Positions 35,908-47,253 of a stretch of 64,000 nt of DNA are shown in pieces. The stretch's first letter is position 1. Each line of letters starts with the position of its first letter. The position numbers and the translations under genes were made by a program. Location: the NCBI GenBank assembly GCA_963932465.1, contig OZ010795.1:474104806-474168805 (forward strand), read 5' to 3'. This DNA is from Maratus speciosus (taxonomy: Eukaryota > Arthropoda > Arachnida > Araneae > Salticidae). The notes under the pieces are model-generated. The model saw only the letters and a program-made list of their open reading frames with translations, did not search any database and had not been told where the DNA came from.

Positions 35908-36380
35908 CGGTAGCAGAAAGTTCGAGACGGGAGACGAGCGTCGCAGATTTTCTTTTCCCTTTTGCAGATTCTTTTTCATCGAACCTTTATTTTGCTTCTT
36001 ATTACAGGGATCGTACTTGTCCTGAAATTTCATGACCAGGAATTTCTTCGGTACCAGTATTTTCTTATGGGGAAATCTCTTCTTAAACAAGGGGAAATTT
36101 CGTGCGTTTAACTTAGATTTATTTTTTTATAAACAAATAGTGATATTTGTCCTGAAAAAATCTCTGAGGCATACGACCCCTGATATTATGTTTAGCTCTT
36201 TATAACTTAATACAAAAAGTTGAGATTACTTTTTAATAAAAATTTACAAAATGCCTAAAAACGCTACAGGTAAGTGATTGTTCGATTAATTAACGCTTCA
36301 ATTGTAAAAATATTTTATCTGCAGATTATTTTTTGCTCCTGAAGTATCTGTCGCAGACACTTGGAGAAATTTCTGCTACT
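35908..36380 (+). other. Duplicated exon-1-like unit, copy A
   Basis: Shares about 280 bp with 46687-46966, from CGGTAGCAGAAAGTTCGAGA to GGAGAAATTTCTGCTACT. It includes ATG at 36251 in the context 'ACAAAATGCCTAAAAACGC' followed after 19 coding bases by the splice-donor-like GTAAGTG (36270). The conceptual start is MPKNAT. The unit reads as a 5' untranslated region plus first exon and intron start. Copy A is interrupted by a 178-bp insertion (36005-36182). I do not recognise the gene. Confidence 0.5.
36005..36182. mobile_element. Small MITE-like insertion (178 bp)
   Basis: Present in copy A of the exon-1-like unit and absent from copy B. Ends CAGGGATCGTA and TACGACCCCTG are inverted; a word like TATTA flanks both sides. 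The hAT-like ends lack a clean 8-bp duplication. Confidence 0.65.
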
Positions 36381-36382
36381 GG

Positions 36383-37630
36383 GATACTAGGGTTGCATAA
36401 AAAAATTCATATCTATTTGTTTCGTTAACAAAAAATGCTGAAGGGGAATTTTCAACTCTATTATCTATTTCGTTAATTGAACTAAATATTTACACACTAT
36501 TTAGTGTATATATACAAATCTATAGCTTACTTCACATAAGAATTCGAAAACTTTTCTGATTGTAGATGTTAATTGCTAAAATTGGTTTTTAAATGTTTTA
36601 TGTTTTTCTCAAATTGTTTACTTAGATATTATCTTATTAAATGGTGAAGTTTTGTTAATGTATTATGATGTATTAGAGAGTGTTTCATAACCTACGCTTG
36701 ACACATGACTTTTAAACATTCTACTTATAATGTAATCTGTATGTTATACAAAGTTAAAACTTCAGAATTATATTTTAATTTTGAAGTAAATTATTCTTTT
36801 TAAAACTTGTTTCATGTTGAAATAAAATGCCATATGTGCCCTTGGAATTTTATATTTTAAAGAATCCTAAACTAGCCATACAACAAATTTCATCCTTGAT
36901 TCTGTTATAGGAATTCTCCTGTGATATTATAAGTTTTGAGTGTGGGAAAAATAAATTATAAACCTTCCATGTAACAAAAAACTTTAGCAGTTAATGTCAT
37001 TTAACAAATATTTATAACTACCATAGTAGACCTATTATGAGCTGCTCGTTCTTTGAGACATACTTTTAGATTTTTTTATTAAAGGTTTTCTCATTCAGTT
37101 TTGCAGAAAACTAAACATATAAATATTTTAAAATCATACAAAAATTCTTTAGAAAGCATATATACATACTTTTTCTCTTATAAATAAATATTTCTAGTAT
37201 GTTTAGGATGTTTCAAAAGTAGGGCAAACTTGAAGCCGTAAAGCAGAGTACAACAAACAGTTTTTGTGTATAAACTAGTGCCGAGTAATTTTTCATGTTA
37301 GTAAAAAATATAAAAATTTAAGTATCAAAACATAAGTTAATTATATAAGCTAATTACTGCAGAGTTTAGAAAATGGATACATTGACGTTTGCTTTGATTT
37401 TACGGTTTTATCTTTTATAACTTTTATTTCCAAGTCCTTTCGAAGTACAGTAAATGCAATTGTTTTTTGAACGGGAAGAAATAATGACGATTTTATTAAT
37501 TTATCAATTTCTTTGAGGTTTTCCTGATAGAAGAGGGCAGGGGAGTTTATTGACCGTCATACTTAATTTGTCATCGGAGTTAAATTTATTGCCTAAAAAG
37601 GCATAAAAGGGTTTAAACGCTTAACCCGTT
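36383..37630. other. AT-rich stretch, no feature recognised
   Basis: If the donor at 36270 is real this would be intron. No open frame, inverted ends or tandem repeat seen by eye. Confidence 0.45.
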
Positions 37631-37633
37631 CGG

Positions 37634-38369
37634 CAGAGTCAGATAATATAGACGAACACGTGAACGCCGTTCGCAGAAAGTTTTCAAAGTTTGCAAACAG
37701 TTTTGATGGGGTTTTTTTTCCAAATTTCTTTACTTAAAAAAAATATATATATATATCAAGACCCCGGGCGAAGAATTGGCGTGATACACATCGCAGACTC
37801 TTGAGAAGGTGTGCAGACTATTTTTCGACTGAAGAAAAAAAAAAGTTTTTAAAATTTTTAAGAAAGAGTCACAATATTAAGGAATGGTTTGTCTCAAAAA
37901 CAGTAGATAAACTGATGAGTGAGAGTTCATCTCTTCCATTCATGGACTAATAACTTTTTTATTTTAACATTCATTTATTCGTATTTTAGTTATTTTATAG
38001 ATTAATAAAATAACAGTTTTGTTGGCAATTATAAATTGATATCTTTATACAAGTTAATGATTAAAATATTTCACATTTTAATAAATATTTTTTTTTTTAA
38101 TTTTTCATTAGTTTTTCTTTCCTTCATCAGTTGTCTGTATTAAGCATACCATTCAATACTACATTTCTTGACTGAGTTTTAATAATGCTTTTAAATTAAT
38201 ATTTTTCCTTTAGTGGTATTGCTTAGTGGCAATCCACTTGCATATAACTTTTCATTTTTGCTGTTAGCAACGAAATATAGGATTCGGGAGGGGCGCAGTG
38301 TTTTTTTTGCAGAAAATTTTTAAGAAATTATTCGAGTTCGCAGACAATTTTACATTTTATCCAAGTCTG
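37634..38369. mobile_element. hAT-like MITE family X, copy 2 (736 bp)
   Basis: Same ends and body as 13798-14490: starts CAGAGTCAGATAATATAGAC and ends CCAAGTCTG. Flanks CCGTTCGG (37626-37633) and CCATTCGG (38370-38377) match at 7 of 8 positions, a mutated target duplication. Differs from copy 1 by small indels such as an ACACGTGA insertion near the left end. Confidence 0.92.
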
Positions 38370-38500
38370 CCATTCGGGATGAGCAACCGGTATTCGTGCC
38401 GGCCACGTTTGCACTTTCATCCCGCGCGACGGGTATACGGGCCGGCGTTTTTGCCACTCACATCCCGAGCGACTGATATTCGTGCCACACTGTTGGAACG
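38370..38500 (+). repeat. Short GC-rich tandem repeat, about 45-50-bp unit
   Basis: Three degenerate units with CATCCCG-GCGAC and GGTATTCGTGCCGG-like words (38371, 38419, 38460). Unusually GC-rich for the window; no gene evident. Confidence 0.6.
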
Positions 38501-39165
38501 TTTTATTCCAGAAAGTTTAACTCAGAAAAAAATTTCTTAATCAAATTTGAATATACGTTTGGGAAGAATATATTTTTAATTTATGTCAATTTAATTTTTT
38601 TCCAAAAATGGCTGCAATGAAAAAAAAGTGTGTTTATTTCACATGCATCTATTTATGCTTCTGAAATGTGATTTACTTTCTATCATAAATCTTATGCGTC
38701 AAATGAAACTTTATTTTTTGTTTATCAGAAATTTTTCTATGTCACTTGGGAAAATGAATGGTTTAGTCAGCTAATCAACTCTAAGCTTATGACGTAAGCT
38801 TTATGTATGCATATGGCTAGGCTTCCAATTGATTCATTTTCAATTACTTCTTTTCTACTTTTATCTCAATTGGAAATAATTTATTTGTACGTCGTGGTGA
38901 TTAATAGTTTCGGACTTTCGTTCATTTAGGAGGAAAGCGGGAGGCCTATTTATATTTTTATTTTGTTTCAACAAGGGCTGCTATGCAGTTTAAATATTTG
39001 CGGATGCATGTTCAAAATATTTTCGGCACCGTCAAGGCATCAAGTCAAGAAAACTTTTGTGTGCTTTTCTTCTTTTTCTTTCCTTCAATAATTATTCATA
39101 CCGTTTCAAGTAATTCCGTCTTAAATTATCTACATTTAAGTATCTTATTTTACAAACTCATTAAA

Positions 39166-39182
39166 ATGTCTAAAAACGCAAG
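39166..39182 (+). other. Exon-1-like start, interrupted by a palindromic element
   Basis: ATGTCTAAAAACGCAAG resembles the start ATGCCTAAAAACGCTACAG of the units at 36251 and 46841. After removal of the element at 39183-42020 the sequence would continue AAG|TATTTG, so a donor-like GTATTT lies at the same place as the donor in copies A and B. The upstream 180 bp shows little similarity to the other copies, so the relation rests on about 15 bp and position. Confidence 0.3.
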
Positions 39183-42020
39183 AGTCATTCCATGTCAAAT
39201 CAACGTGGGGTCTGGACCTCAACATCTCAGATTTCCATAATTTTTGGTTTATAGTTTGTATCCATGGAGTATATGAAAAATCTAATTTTTAAATTTTTTT
39301 TTTCTTAGCGGTTTATTTTTTACGGAATTTTAAAAATGGTCAAAAGTACCAAATTTAACCAAATTCTCAACCACAAAATCTTCTATAATTCTTTAACAAA
39401 TTGGGCTAGAGAGTTAAGTTATATCTCATTTGAAAGCTCTTTTTATGGGCTTTAATATGATATGCAACACTAACAATTTTGTGTATAATAAATTTTTTGA
39501 CAAATTTTCAAAATTTTTGAATTTAAATTTTTCAAAAACACCATCTTTAATTTTTTTCAAAAAAATATATGTTAATCTTTGACTTTTTGGCTACAAGTAT
39601 GCCAAATTTCAAGATGGAGAAATGATGGGCTTTTGAACTATTAATTTTTAAATATGAGTTGTACATGAAAAATTTCAAGTATCAGGGCAAAATTAACAAT
39701 TGTACAATTTCTTTCCATATATAATTCACACTTCTTTTTCATTAAAAATTTCAGAGTTTGATGCTAAGCAAATTTATTTCTAAGGCATGAAAATTTTCTA
39801 AAGCATATTTCTCAAAATATAATTATATAATTTGCCCGTAAGGGGACTCTACATTTACTTGAAAGCACCTGATCGGTAAAGTTAATCCTATGGGCAGGTT
39901 GTTTTCGAATTTTCCGTTTAAATTTGAATATTTTTAAATGATTTTTTTTACATAGGGATAGTTGATGTCGATCTCTCATATGTCTATTTTTTACTTTTTC
40001 AATTTTGGTTGCAGATTTTTTAATAAAGGTACTTTCACTTTCGGACCGGTTTCGAAAGTTACAGTACTTTTATTAAAAAAATCTGCAACCAAAATCGAAA
40101 AATTACAAAAATTCCCTATTAAAGATTGACCTCAGCTATCCTATGAAAAAAAAAAAAAATTGTTTAAAAATATTCAAATTTAAATGAGAAATTTGAAAAC
40201 AGCCTGCCCATAGGTTTAGCATTACCAAGCACATATTTCAAGTAAGTTTGCCATCGACCCCTTAAATAAGTCTATCGAAATGCAGAAGATTCTTCCCTTT
40301 CCGCACCCATCCTCTCTACTTTCATGGTTTTCACCAAGCACAATTCCTGCTAAGAAAAGTCAGAAAGCTCTGAATAATCAGATGCATTTTGAGATACCTA
40401 AGCAGATTTTCATTGGTTCATTTCAAAATCGTTTCGCACATTCCCAAATCATTATATATATATATATATATATTTTTTTACATATAGAAGGATAACTATT
40501 TAATAAACAAGCTTCATTTTACTTTAATCAAATGCTTTAACAAAGAAGTCTTGAATTACTATTATTAATGATGTCAGAAGATAAGAAAGACTGGGCACTA
40601 TTTTCTGTTAAATGCTGCAATCCTTATAAAGGTTGGTTGTATTGAGTTTTGTTGCACAAAATCCCTTTAGGGACATGCTGTGCCAAACAAAGAATAAAAC
40701 AAAAGTGAGTTTAAGAAAAAGACATAATTAAATGAGTTAAAATGGAAATAGAAAAGCTATATAGATGAGGTAACTCATCCAGATCAATCCCTATAAAAAA
40801 ACAATTCATTCAAAATCAGGAAAACTTGGGAATGTAACAACTTGGTAGTGCAGTTTAAGATTTAATATTCAAAAGGGCATGAAAATATGTGATGGCTGTA
40901 GAATTAAACTATCAAAAGATAGAAGTGCCAGGTCAAAACACTCTTCACTTACTTGAAATATGTGCTTGGTAATGCTAAACCTATGGGCAGGCTGTTTTCG
41001 AATTTCTCATTTAAATTTGAATATTTTTAAAAGATTTTTTTTTTTTTCATAGGATAGCTGAGGTCAATCTTTAATAGGGAATTTTTGTAATTTTTTCGAT
41101 TTTGGTTGCAGATTTTTTTAATAAAGGTACTGTAACTTTCCAAACCGGTCCGAAAGTGAAAGTATCTTTATTAAAAAATCTGCAACCAAAATCGAAAAAG
41201 TAAAAAATAGACATATGAGAGATCGACATCAACTATCCTATGAAAAAAAAAATCATTTAAAAATATTCAAATTTAAATGGAAAATTCGAAAACAACCTGC
41301 CCATAGGATTAACTTTACCGATCAGGTGCTTTCAAGTGAATGAAGAGTCCCCTTATGGGCAAATTATATAATTATATTTTGAGAAATATGCTTTAGAAAA
41401 TTTTCATGCCTTAGAAATAAATTTGCTTAGCATCAAACTCTGAAATTTTTAATGAAAAAGAAGTGTGAATTATATATGGAAAGAAATTGTACAATTGTTA
41501 ATTTTGCCCTGATACTTGAATTTTTTCATGTATAACTCATATTTAAAAATTAATAGTTCAAAACCCCATCATTTCTCCATCTTGAAATTTGGCATACTTG
41601 TAGCCAAAAAGTCAAAGATTAACATATATTTTTTTGAAAAAAATTAAAGATGGTGTTTTTGAAAAATTTAAATTCAAAAATTTTGAAAATTTGTCAAAAA
41701 ATTTATTATACACAAAATTGTTAGTGTTGCATATCATATTAAAGCCCATAAAAAGAGCTTTCAAATGAGATATAACTTAACTCTCTAGCCCAATTTGTTA
41801 AAGAATTATAGAAGATTTTGTGGTTGAGAATTTGGTTAAATTTGGTACTTTTGACCATTTTTAAAATTCCGTAAAAAATAAACCGCTAAGAAAAAAAAAA
41901 TTTAAAAATTAGATTTTTCATATACTCCATGGATACAAACTATAAACCAAAAATTATAGAAATCTGAGATGTCGAGGTCCAAAAATTGCATTTTTCTCGT
42001 TGATTTGACATGGAATGACC
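39183..42020. mobile_element. Doubly palindromic foldback element (2.84 kb)
   Basis: Ends AGTCATTCCATGTCAAATCA and its complement, directly flanked by a 6-bp duplication CGCAAG (39177-39182 and 42021-42026). Arms of about 1.07 kb (39183-40250 and 40945-42020) are nearly perfect reverse complements. Inside each arm a second palindrome of about 400 bp is centred on GGACCGGTTTCG / CCAAACCGGTCCG (near 40050 and 41150), with GAAAGTGAAAGTA and 'TCTGCAACCAAAATCGAAAA' mirrored. The 0.69-kb spacer includes a TA microsatellite (40452-40472) and no credible gene. Superfamily not assigned. Confidence 0.9.
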
Positions 42021-42026
42021 CGCAAG

Positions 42027-42812
42027 TATTTGACTGAATATATGAAATAGTTGGGATAGTGAAAAACATTTAGTAAAAGAAAAGAAAATGTATGAAATTT
42101 ATGTATTTTCAGAAAGTAAAATTTAAGAGGGTGGTGTGATTCTAACACAATCGATGAACTCTGACATTTTGATAAATGTTCGTAGATTTTAAAGTTAATA
42201 GTTTCAATTAATAGTTAATTTCCCCTTATAATTGAATACATTTATTTGATTTCGTTAATATTTCCATTTTATAAAATATTTTTAACATTAACAGTATTTT
42301 TTATCAGTATATTTAAATTTATTATTCAGTTTTAGAAATTATTAAAAAATATTATTCAATACTTTTAACCTTATAAATTTATTTATATGTTTAAATATAT
42401 ATATGTATATAATATATTAAAAGATGTTTATAAAGATATTTTAACATAAAGAAATTTTTGGAAGAATGTGTTTTAAGTTATTCAAGTTTACTCATTATTA
42501 TCAAACATTCTTTATTTGATATTTCGTTTTATTATACGTTACTATATGTGTTTTTCAAAAATATTTTTACCATCAACAACTTTTTAGGAATGTTTATTTT
42601 AAAAATTTAAAGTATAATTCTATTTTACTTATTATTTACATTCAATATTTTTTATTTTATAGATATTTTGTGATTGATTATATATTTACATATAAATTTT
42701 GAATTTTCACAAATATTTTAAATTAAATTAAAAGTTTTCAAACTATTTTTATGTCTGTCTGTATAAGTATTAAAAAGATGCATGCAGAAGTTGCTTGCAA
42801 GTTTTATTTAAT
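42027..42812. other. Very AT-rich stretch, no feature recognised
   Basis: Dominated by A/T words; contains no frame or repeat boundary I can support. Confidence 0.5.
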
Positions 42813-42814
42813 TA

Positions 42815-43189
42815 CCGTATATACTCGCGTATAAGTCGAGGAATTTCTGACAATTTTCGGTAAGCAAATTTGGGGGGTCGGCTTATACGCGAGTCAGTTA
42901 AAAAAACAAAAACTTCGAATACTACAAAAATATGGCATTTTATGTGTATGAATAGAAAAATAATATATAAAATATACAAATAATAATAATTTATTATTTA
43001 AAAGAATTTCCATGATTTGTTTTTGTTAACTTTTACTACCTTTTTGCATTGGCAAGTGAAATCTTTGGTTGGATTTTGTGCAAAGTTGAAACAAAAAGTT
43101 AGGGGGTCGACTTATACGCGGTTTTTTGATTTTTTTCCAGAATTTCCATTCGAAAGTTAGGGTGTCGACTTATACGCGAGTATATACGG
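42815..43189. mobile_element. TA-flanked MITE (375 bp), Tc1/mariner type
   Basis: Ends CCGTATATACTCGCGTATAA and its complement, with TA at 42813-42814 and 43190-43191. Inner direct/inverted repeats of GTCG-ACTTATACGCG (42885, 43107, 43165). No coding capacity. Confidence 0.93.
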
Positions 43190-43191
43190 TA

Positions 43192-44090
43192 TTTTATTTG
43201 TGAATAAATCAGCTTTTTAAAAATACTTGTCTTATTTACGGAATGTGTTAAGTTATTTAGAAACAAAACTATTATTTTTTTTAAAACAAAGCTATCCTTT
43301 ATTTGAGCAAAATATTTCATATGTTGCTGTATTAAAGGAACGTAAGTGTTTTGTAATCATATAATATTACTTTCTAAACTGAAAAACATGTTTAAAACAT
43401 GCATTGTATTTGTTTAAAAAGTCATTTTTACATTAAAATATCAGAAAATATTTCACATTTTTGTGTAAATATATATAATAACAACTTATTTCATGTATGT
43501 GCATTTCAAAATGTTATATGGAAAAATGAATCTTTTATTAATTTTTTGAAGAACTCTTTAGAACTCTTTACAAGAGTTAGGCTTAGTTTTGCAAAATTCT
43601 TCGGCTCAGAAGATGAAATAAAATTTTCCCGCTCCATCCTCAGATGCGCAGTTCTGAATGTGTTCATCGTCGCGAACAGGTTAAAGATTACCAGAATTTT
43701 AAAAAAAAATCTAAACTGAGTTTAAAAGTTTGATGAATAATGCGCTGTCCGGAATTATTTTTCTAATAAAACCTTCTTCAAGCGAACAGGAAAAACTGGA
43801 ATTTCTTTCACTTGAATGGTCTCTGAATGGAGGTAAAATTAGTATTGAGCCTATTGGAATAAATTTCGTTCCATGAAAAAATAGTCGTTCAGGGAGGTTT
43901 CACTGTATTAATAAAAATTATCTTCTAGATATATAAAAATATGTATCTACAAAATATAGAAAAGTTAAGAAAGTGTATCACATATATAATAAAAAGATTT
44001 ACCAAGACATATATTACACACAAAAGATAAAACTTTCAAAACATTAAATAAAATTTTAAAAGTCTAAAACCGACAAGTTTCAACCACTCT
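43192..44090. other. No gene; possible pogo-like end at about 43873-43906
   Basis: GTTCAGGGAGGTTTCACTGTA resembles the reverse of pogo/Tigger-type ends (CAGTGRAACCTC). A similar word, CAGTGGAACCTGGTTAAG, occurs at about 49481. Neither has a partner end in the right orientation nearby. The frame at 43399-43719 (106 codons) has no recognised domain. Confidence 0.35.
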
Positions 44091-44098
44091 GTGGCTAA

Positions 44099-44790
44099 AA
44101 ATGAAAATAAGCACTCGGCAACTAAACATGAAAAACTGGCGATTAAAAATATGGAAAGTATCGGCCAAATGCAGGATTTTTCCAAAAAGGATTTCGTCAC
44201 AGAATCGCAGAAAAACACTCCCCAAATCTCGTCAAAAGATCGTGAAAAAAAGCACATTTCGTCAAAAGATTGCAAAAAAAAATGTAAATTTTGTCGCGGA
44301 AAAAAAAAAAAAAGAAAAGAAAAAACGCGTATTTCGTCAAAAAATTGTGGGGGGGGGGGGGGGAACCGAGACTTGTCAAAAGATCGCGAAAAAAACCGCA
44401 CATTTCGTCAAAAGATTGCAGAAAAACCGGAACTTCTTCAAAGGATCGCTAAAAAAACCCGAATTTCATCAATAAATCGCGAACTTCGTCAAAGAATCAC
44501 GAAGAAAACGAGACTTTGCCAAAATATCGCTAAGAAACCCAAATTTCGTCAAGGGATCGTGGAAAAAACGCGAATATCGTGAATGAATCACATAAAAAAG
44601 CAAATATCGTCAATAGATCGCAGAAAAAACGTGAATTTTGTCAAAGAATCGCATATAAAACGAAAATTTCGTCAAATAATCGCGAAAACGGACGCAAATT
44701 TCATCAAAAGATCGCGAAAAAAAAACCCCAGGAATGTTGTCAAAAGATCGCGGAAGAAACGTAAATATCGCCAATAGATCACTGCTGTGG
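44099..44790 (+). repeat. Satellite array 3 with shared lead-in
   Basis: Opens with ATGAAAATAAGCACTCGGC and GGCCAAATGCAGGATTTT, the same non-repeat lead-in as array 1, then about 20 degenerate units in the same orientation. A 15-base G run interrupts at 44349-44363. The overlapping frames of 60-163 codons (Lys/Arg/Ser rich) are repeat translations. Confidence 0.92.
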
Positions 44791-44855
44791 CCATCATCAG
44801 GGTCTTACTTCAGCCCAAGAGAGACAAATATTTATTAGTTCATAAAGGTCAAAAG

Positions 44856-45896
44856 TAGGGATTGACCGAATACCGAATAGTTGATTCGGTGGTTCGGCAT
44901 GTAAACTTCGGCCGAATAATTGCAGATAAGTATTTTCTTAGAAGTAGAAGAATTCTCTTTTATTTAGCAGTAGAATAGGCTGAACAATGAGTCTGAATAT
45001 TATGTGCATGAGTTCAGAGTTCAGCTGCACTTCAAAAAACAAATCAAAGGTCATTTTTTATTTAAAAAAAAAACCTTTTCCTTCCTAAAATAGTCTACAT
45101 AGGTGCGAAATCAAAACAACTGTCTACAACAGAGAAAAAAAAGTAAGGAAGATGAGCATCTTTCCCTTATCATTTAATTTTATTTACTTCTACATTACAC
45201 ATCAAATAAGTATATCAGAGTTCATATCTGTATATCTAAGGTGTATATTAAAGAAAATACACACATCAAATAAGTATACCCCTATGCCTACCCTATAGCT
45301 TTCATAACCATTATATCAAAATCACTTAAATTTGTTATCTTCACCACCACAATGTTAAAATATTAATCAAAATATAAATATGCTATCAATAATTTGACAG
45401 AAAATAGTTAAATGTTCAAATTGATATAATACCTTTTGTATTTTGAGAACATTCCTATTCAATATGTTTATAATTAGACTTAGACAATCAGTAAATCAGT
45501 TTAATCACAACATTGTTTCTTATTATTTGAATGAACTTTTGTTTTTCTGACAATCCTTATCCTTAGTAATACCCCGTATAATTCAATATTTTCATAGGTT
45601 ATTTTTGGCTTTTGGGTATTGACTAGTGATAAAATAATAAAAAATAAATGATGTGTTAATGAATTTATGGAAAGAAGTCATTAAATGTTTTTGTGTAATT
45701 AGATTTTAGAATAAAAGTGTAACTGAATTAAATTATTGAGAATTTAATTTCAATTAAAGCTTATTAAAAAAGCTAATATATGCAAAAATGCGTATAAAAA
45801 AGTTTCAAGTATTCGGTTGCCGAATACCGAAGCTTCGGTGTACACTTCGACCGAAGCTTCGGTATTCGGCAAAATTGCTGCTTCAGTCAATCCCTA
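44856..45896. mobile_element. Non-autonomous hAT-like element (1.04 kb)
   Basis: Begins TAGGGATTGACCGAATACCG and ends AGTCAATCCCTA, with exact 8-bp duplication GTCAAAAG (44848-44855 and 45897-45904). Subterminal repeats of TTCGG/CCGAA are dense at both ends (44870-44925, 45815-45870). No transposase. Confidence 0.94.
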
Positions 45897-46373
45897 GTCA
45901 AAAGTAAACATACTGTGTTGAACACATCACCATCTGTACAGCTGCAGTCCAACCATCCAACTTCAAAAGAGAAGAAAAATGTGAAGAAACAAGGTTTTTA
46001 ATTTCAATAACTGAGTCAGATCTCTTTAACTTTGAGTTAAATTCTGTTTTAGAAAATTGAATCCCAACCTATGTATACCGTAAGAAACTCCTTCATTACA
46101 GACGTCTTAAATTCTCATTTTGATTTCTAGGGATTCTCTAATTATACTTTTTTGTGGATAACTGCACGGCCAAATAATGTTTGCATTTTCATAATCTATT
46201 TCTTTAATCTGATTTTTAACAAAATTTTGCAAAAGCTGTGGATTGTCTATTATATTTTATATCTGCTTTCTGTTCTTTTAATCTTGTTTCAAATTTTCTT
46301 TTTGTCATACCAATATATTTTCTCACTGTTATCTAAAATAATTGGAATTTCTTAAACACTAGCTAAGCTCATA

Positions 46374-46389
46374 GGGGGGGGGGGGGGGG
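46374..46389. repeat. Poly(G) tract, 16 bp
   Basis: G run in AT-rich DNA. Similar runs lie at 59366-59379 (14) and 62440-62452 (13). Confidence 0.9.
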
Positions 46390-46601
46390 AAGGTCAATTT
46401 TACTTGAAAGTATATTAATAATGTTAGGTCTAAGAATTGCTATAAGGTGAATGTTAAACAGTTTGAGATACTTTTTCAACCTTTTGTAAATACCTGTAAC
46501 TTAACCAAATTTTCTGTATATAACTTTGGCTTTAGAATCATCTTGAACCTTGAAAGGGTGGTTAATATACTTTACCATTCTTTTATTTATAAATTTTGCA
46601 G

Positions 46602-46682
46602 GGAAACCATGATGGTTTCCCAAACAAATCTATTGTTAGAGAACTAATGCCTTCGGCAGCATACACCCTCCAATTTGTATGA
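46602..46682 (+). other. Candidate terminal exon (26 codons plus stop)
   Basis: Preceded by a strong acceptor-like tract (TTTATAAATTTTGCAG ending at 46601). The frame reads GNHDGFPNKSIVRELMPSAA then YTLQFV and stops at TGA 46680. The start is also a near-palindrome (GGAAACCATGATGGTTTCC). The translation looks protein-like but is short, and I recognise no family with confidence. It lies 5 bp before exon-1-like copy B, so chance is possible. Confidence 0.25.
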
Positions 46683-46686
46683 TGCT

Positions 46687-46966
46687 CGGTAGCAGAAAGT
46701 TCGAGACGAGCATCGCAGATTTTCCTTTCTCTTTTGCAGATTCTTTTTCATCGAACCTTTATTTTGCTTCGTATTATGTTTAGCTCTTTATTACTTAATA
46801 CAAAAAGTTAAGATTATTATTATTAATAAAAATTTATAAAATGCCTAAAAACGCTACAGGTAAGTGATTGATTAATTAACGCTTCAGTTATAAAAATATT
46901 TTACCTGCAGATTATTTTTTGTCCCTGAATTATCTGTCGCAGACACTTGGAGAAATTTCTGCTACT
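46687..46966 (+). other. Duplicated exon-1-like unit, copy B
   Basis: Uninterrupted copy of the unit at 35908. ATG at 46841, 19 coding bases (MPKNAT plus one base), donor-like GTAAGTG at 46860. Conservation covers presumed promoter and leader, the ATG, the donor and about 100 bp of following sequence. No recognised second exon joins it in frame. Confidence 0.5.
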
Positions 46967-47253
46967 AGGGTATGATGGATACAATTCATATAAAAATTTG
47001 ACTTTTTAAACTATTTAAAAATCTTGATTAATCATAATAAACTTGAGTACTTCTCTTGCGAAAAGTACTCATAGTATGTGGTTAAAATTTGGAAGCGATT
47101 CAGGGAAAATTATGAGTCATGCTGCAAGCCAACTTCAAATACACGTTTCATACAAAACTCTAGATACATGCTTCATAAAATTGTTTCTAAAGGAGTGACA
47201 ATATATCTTTGATTTATGTAACTTAAGATCTTGAAACCAATCATTCTGGTGTA

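Noticed and set aside
36251..36269. First exon of translation factor eIF1A (MPKN start)
   Set aside because: Only four residues agree with the known MPKNKGKGG start; the next residues differ and no second exon supports it.
44091..44777. Lys/Arg-rich open frames up to 163 codons
   Set aside because: They translate the satellite unit and its A runs, appear in several frames at once, and break wherever unit length changes.
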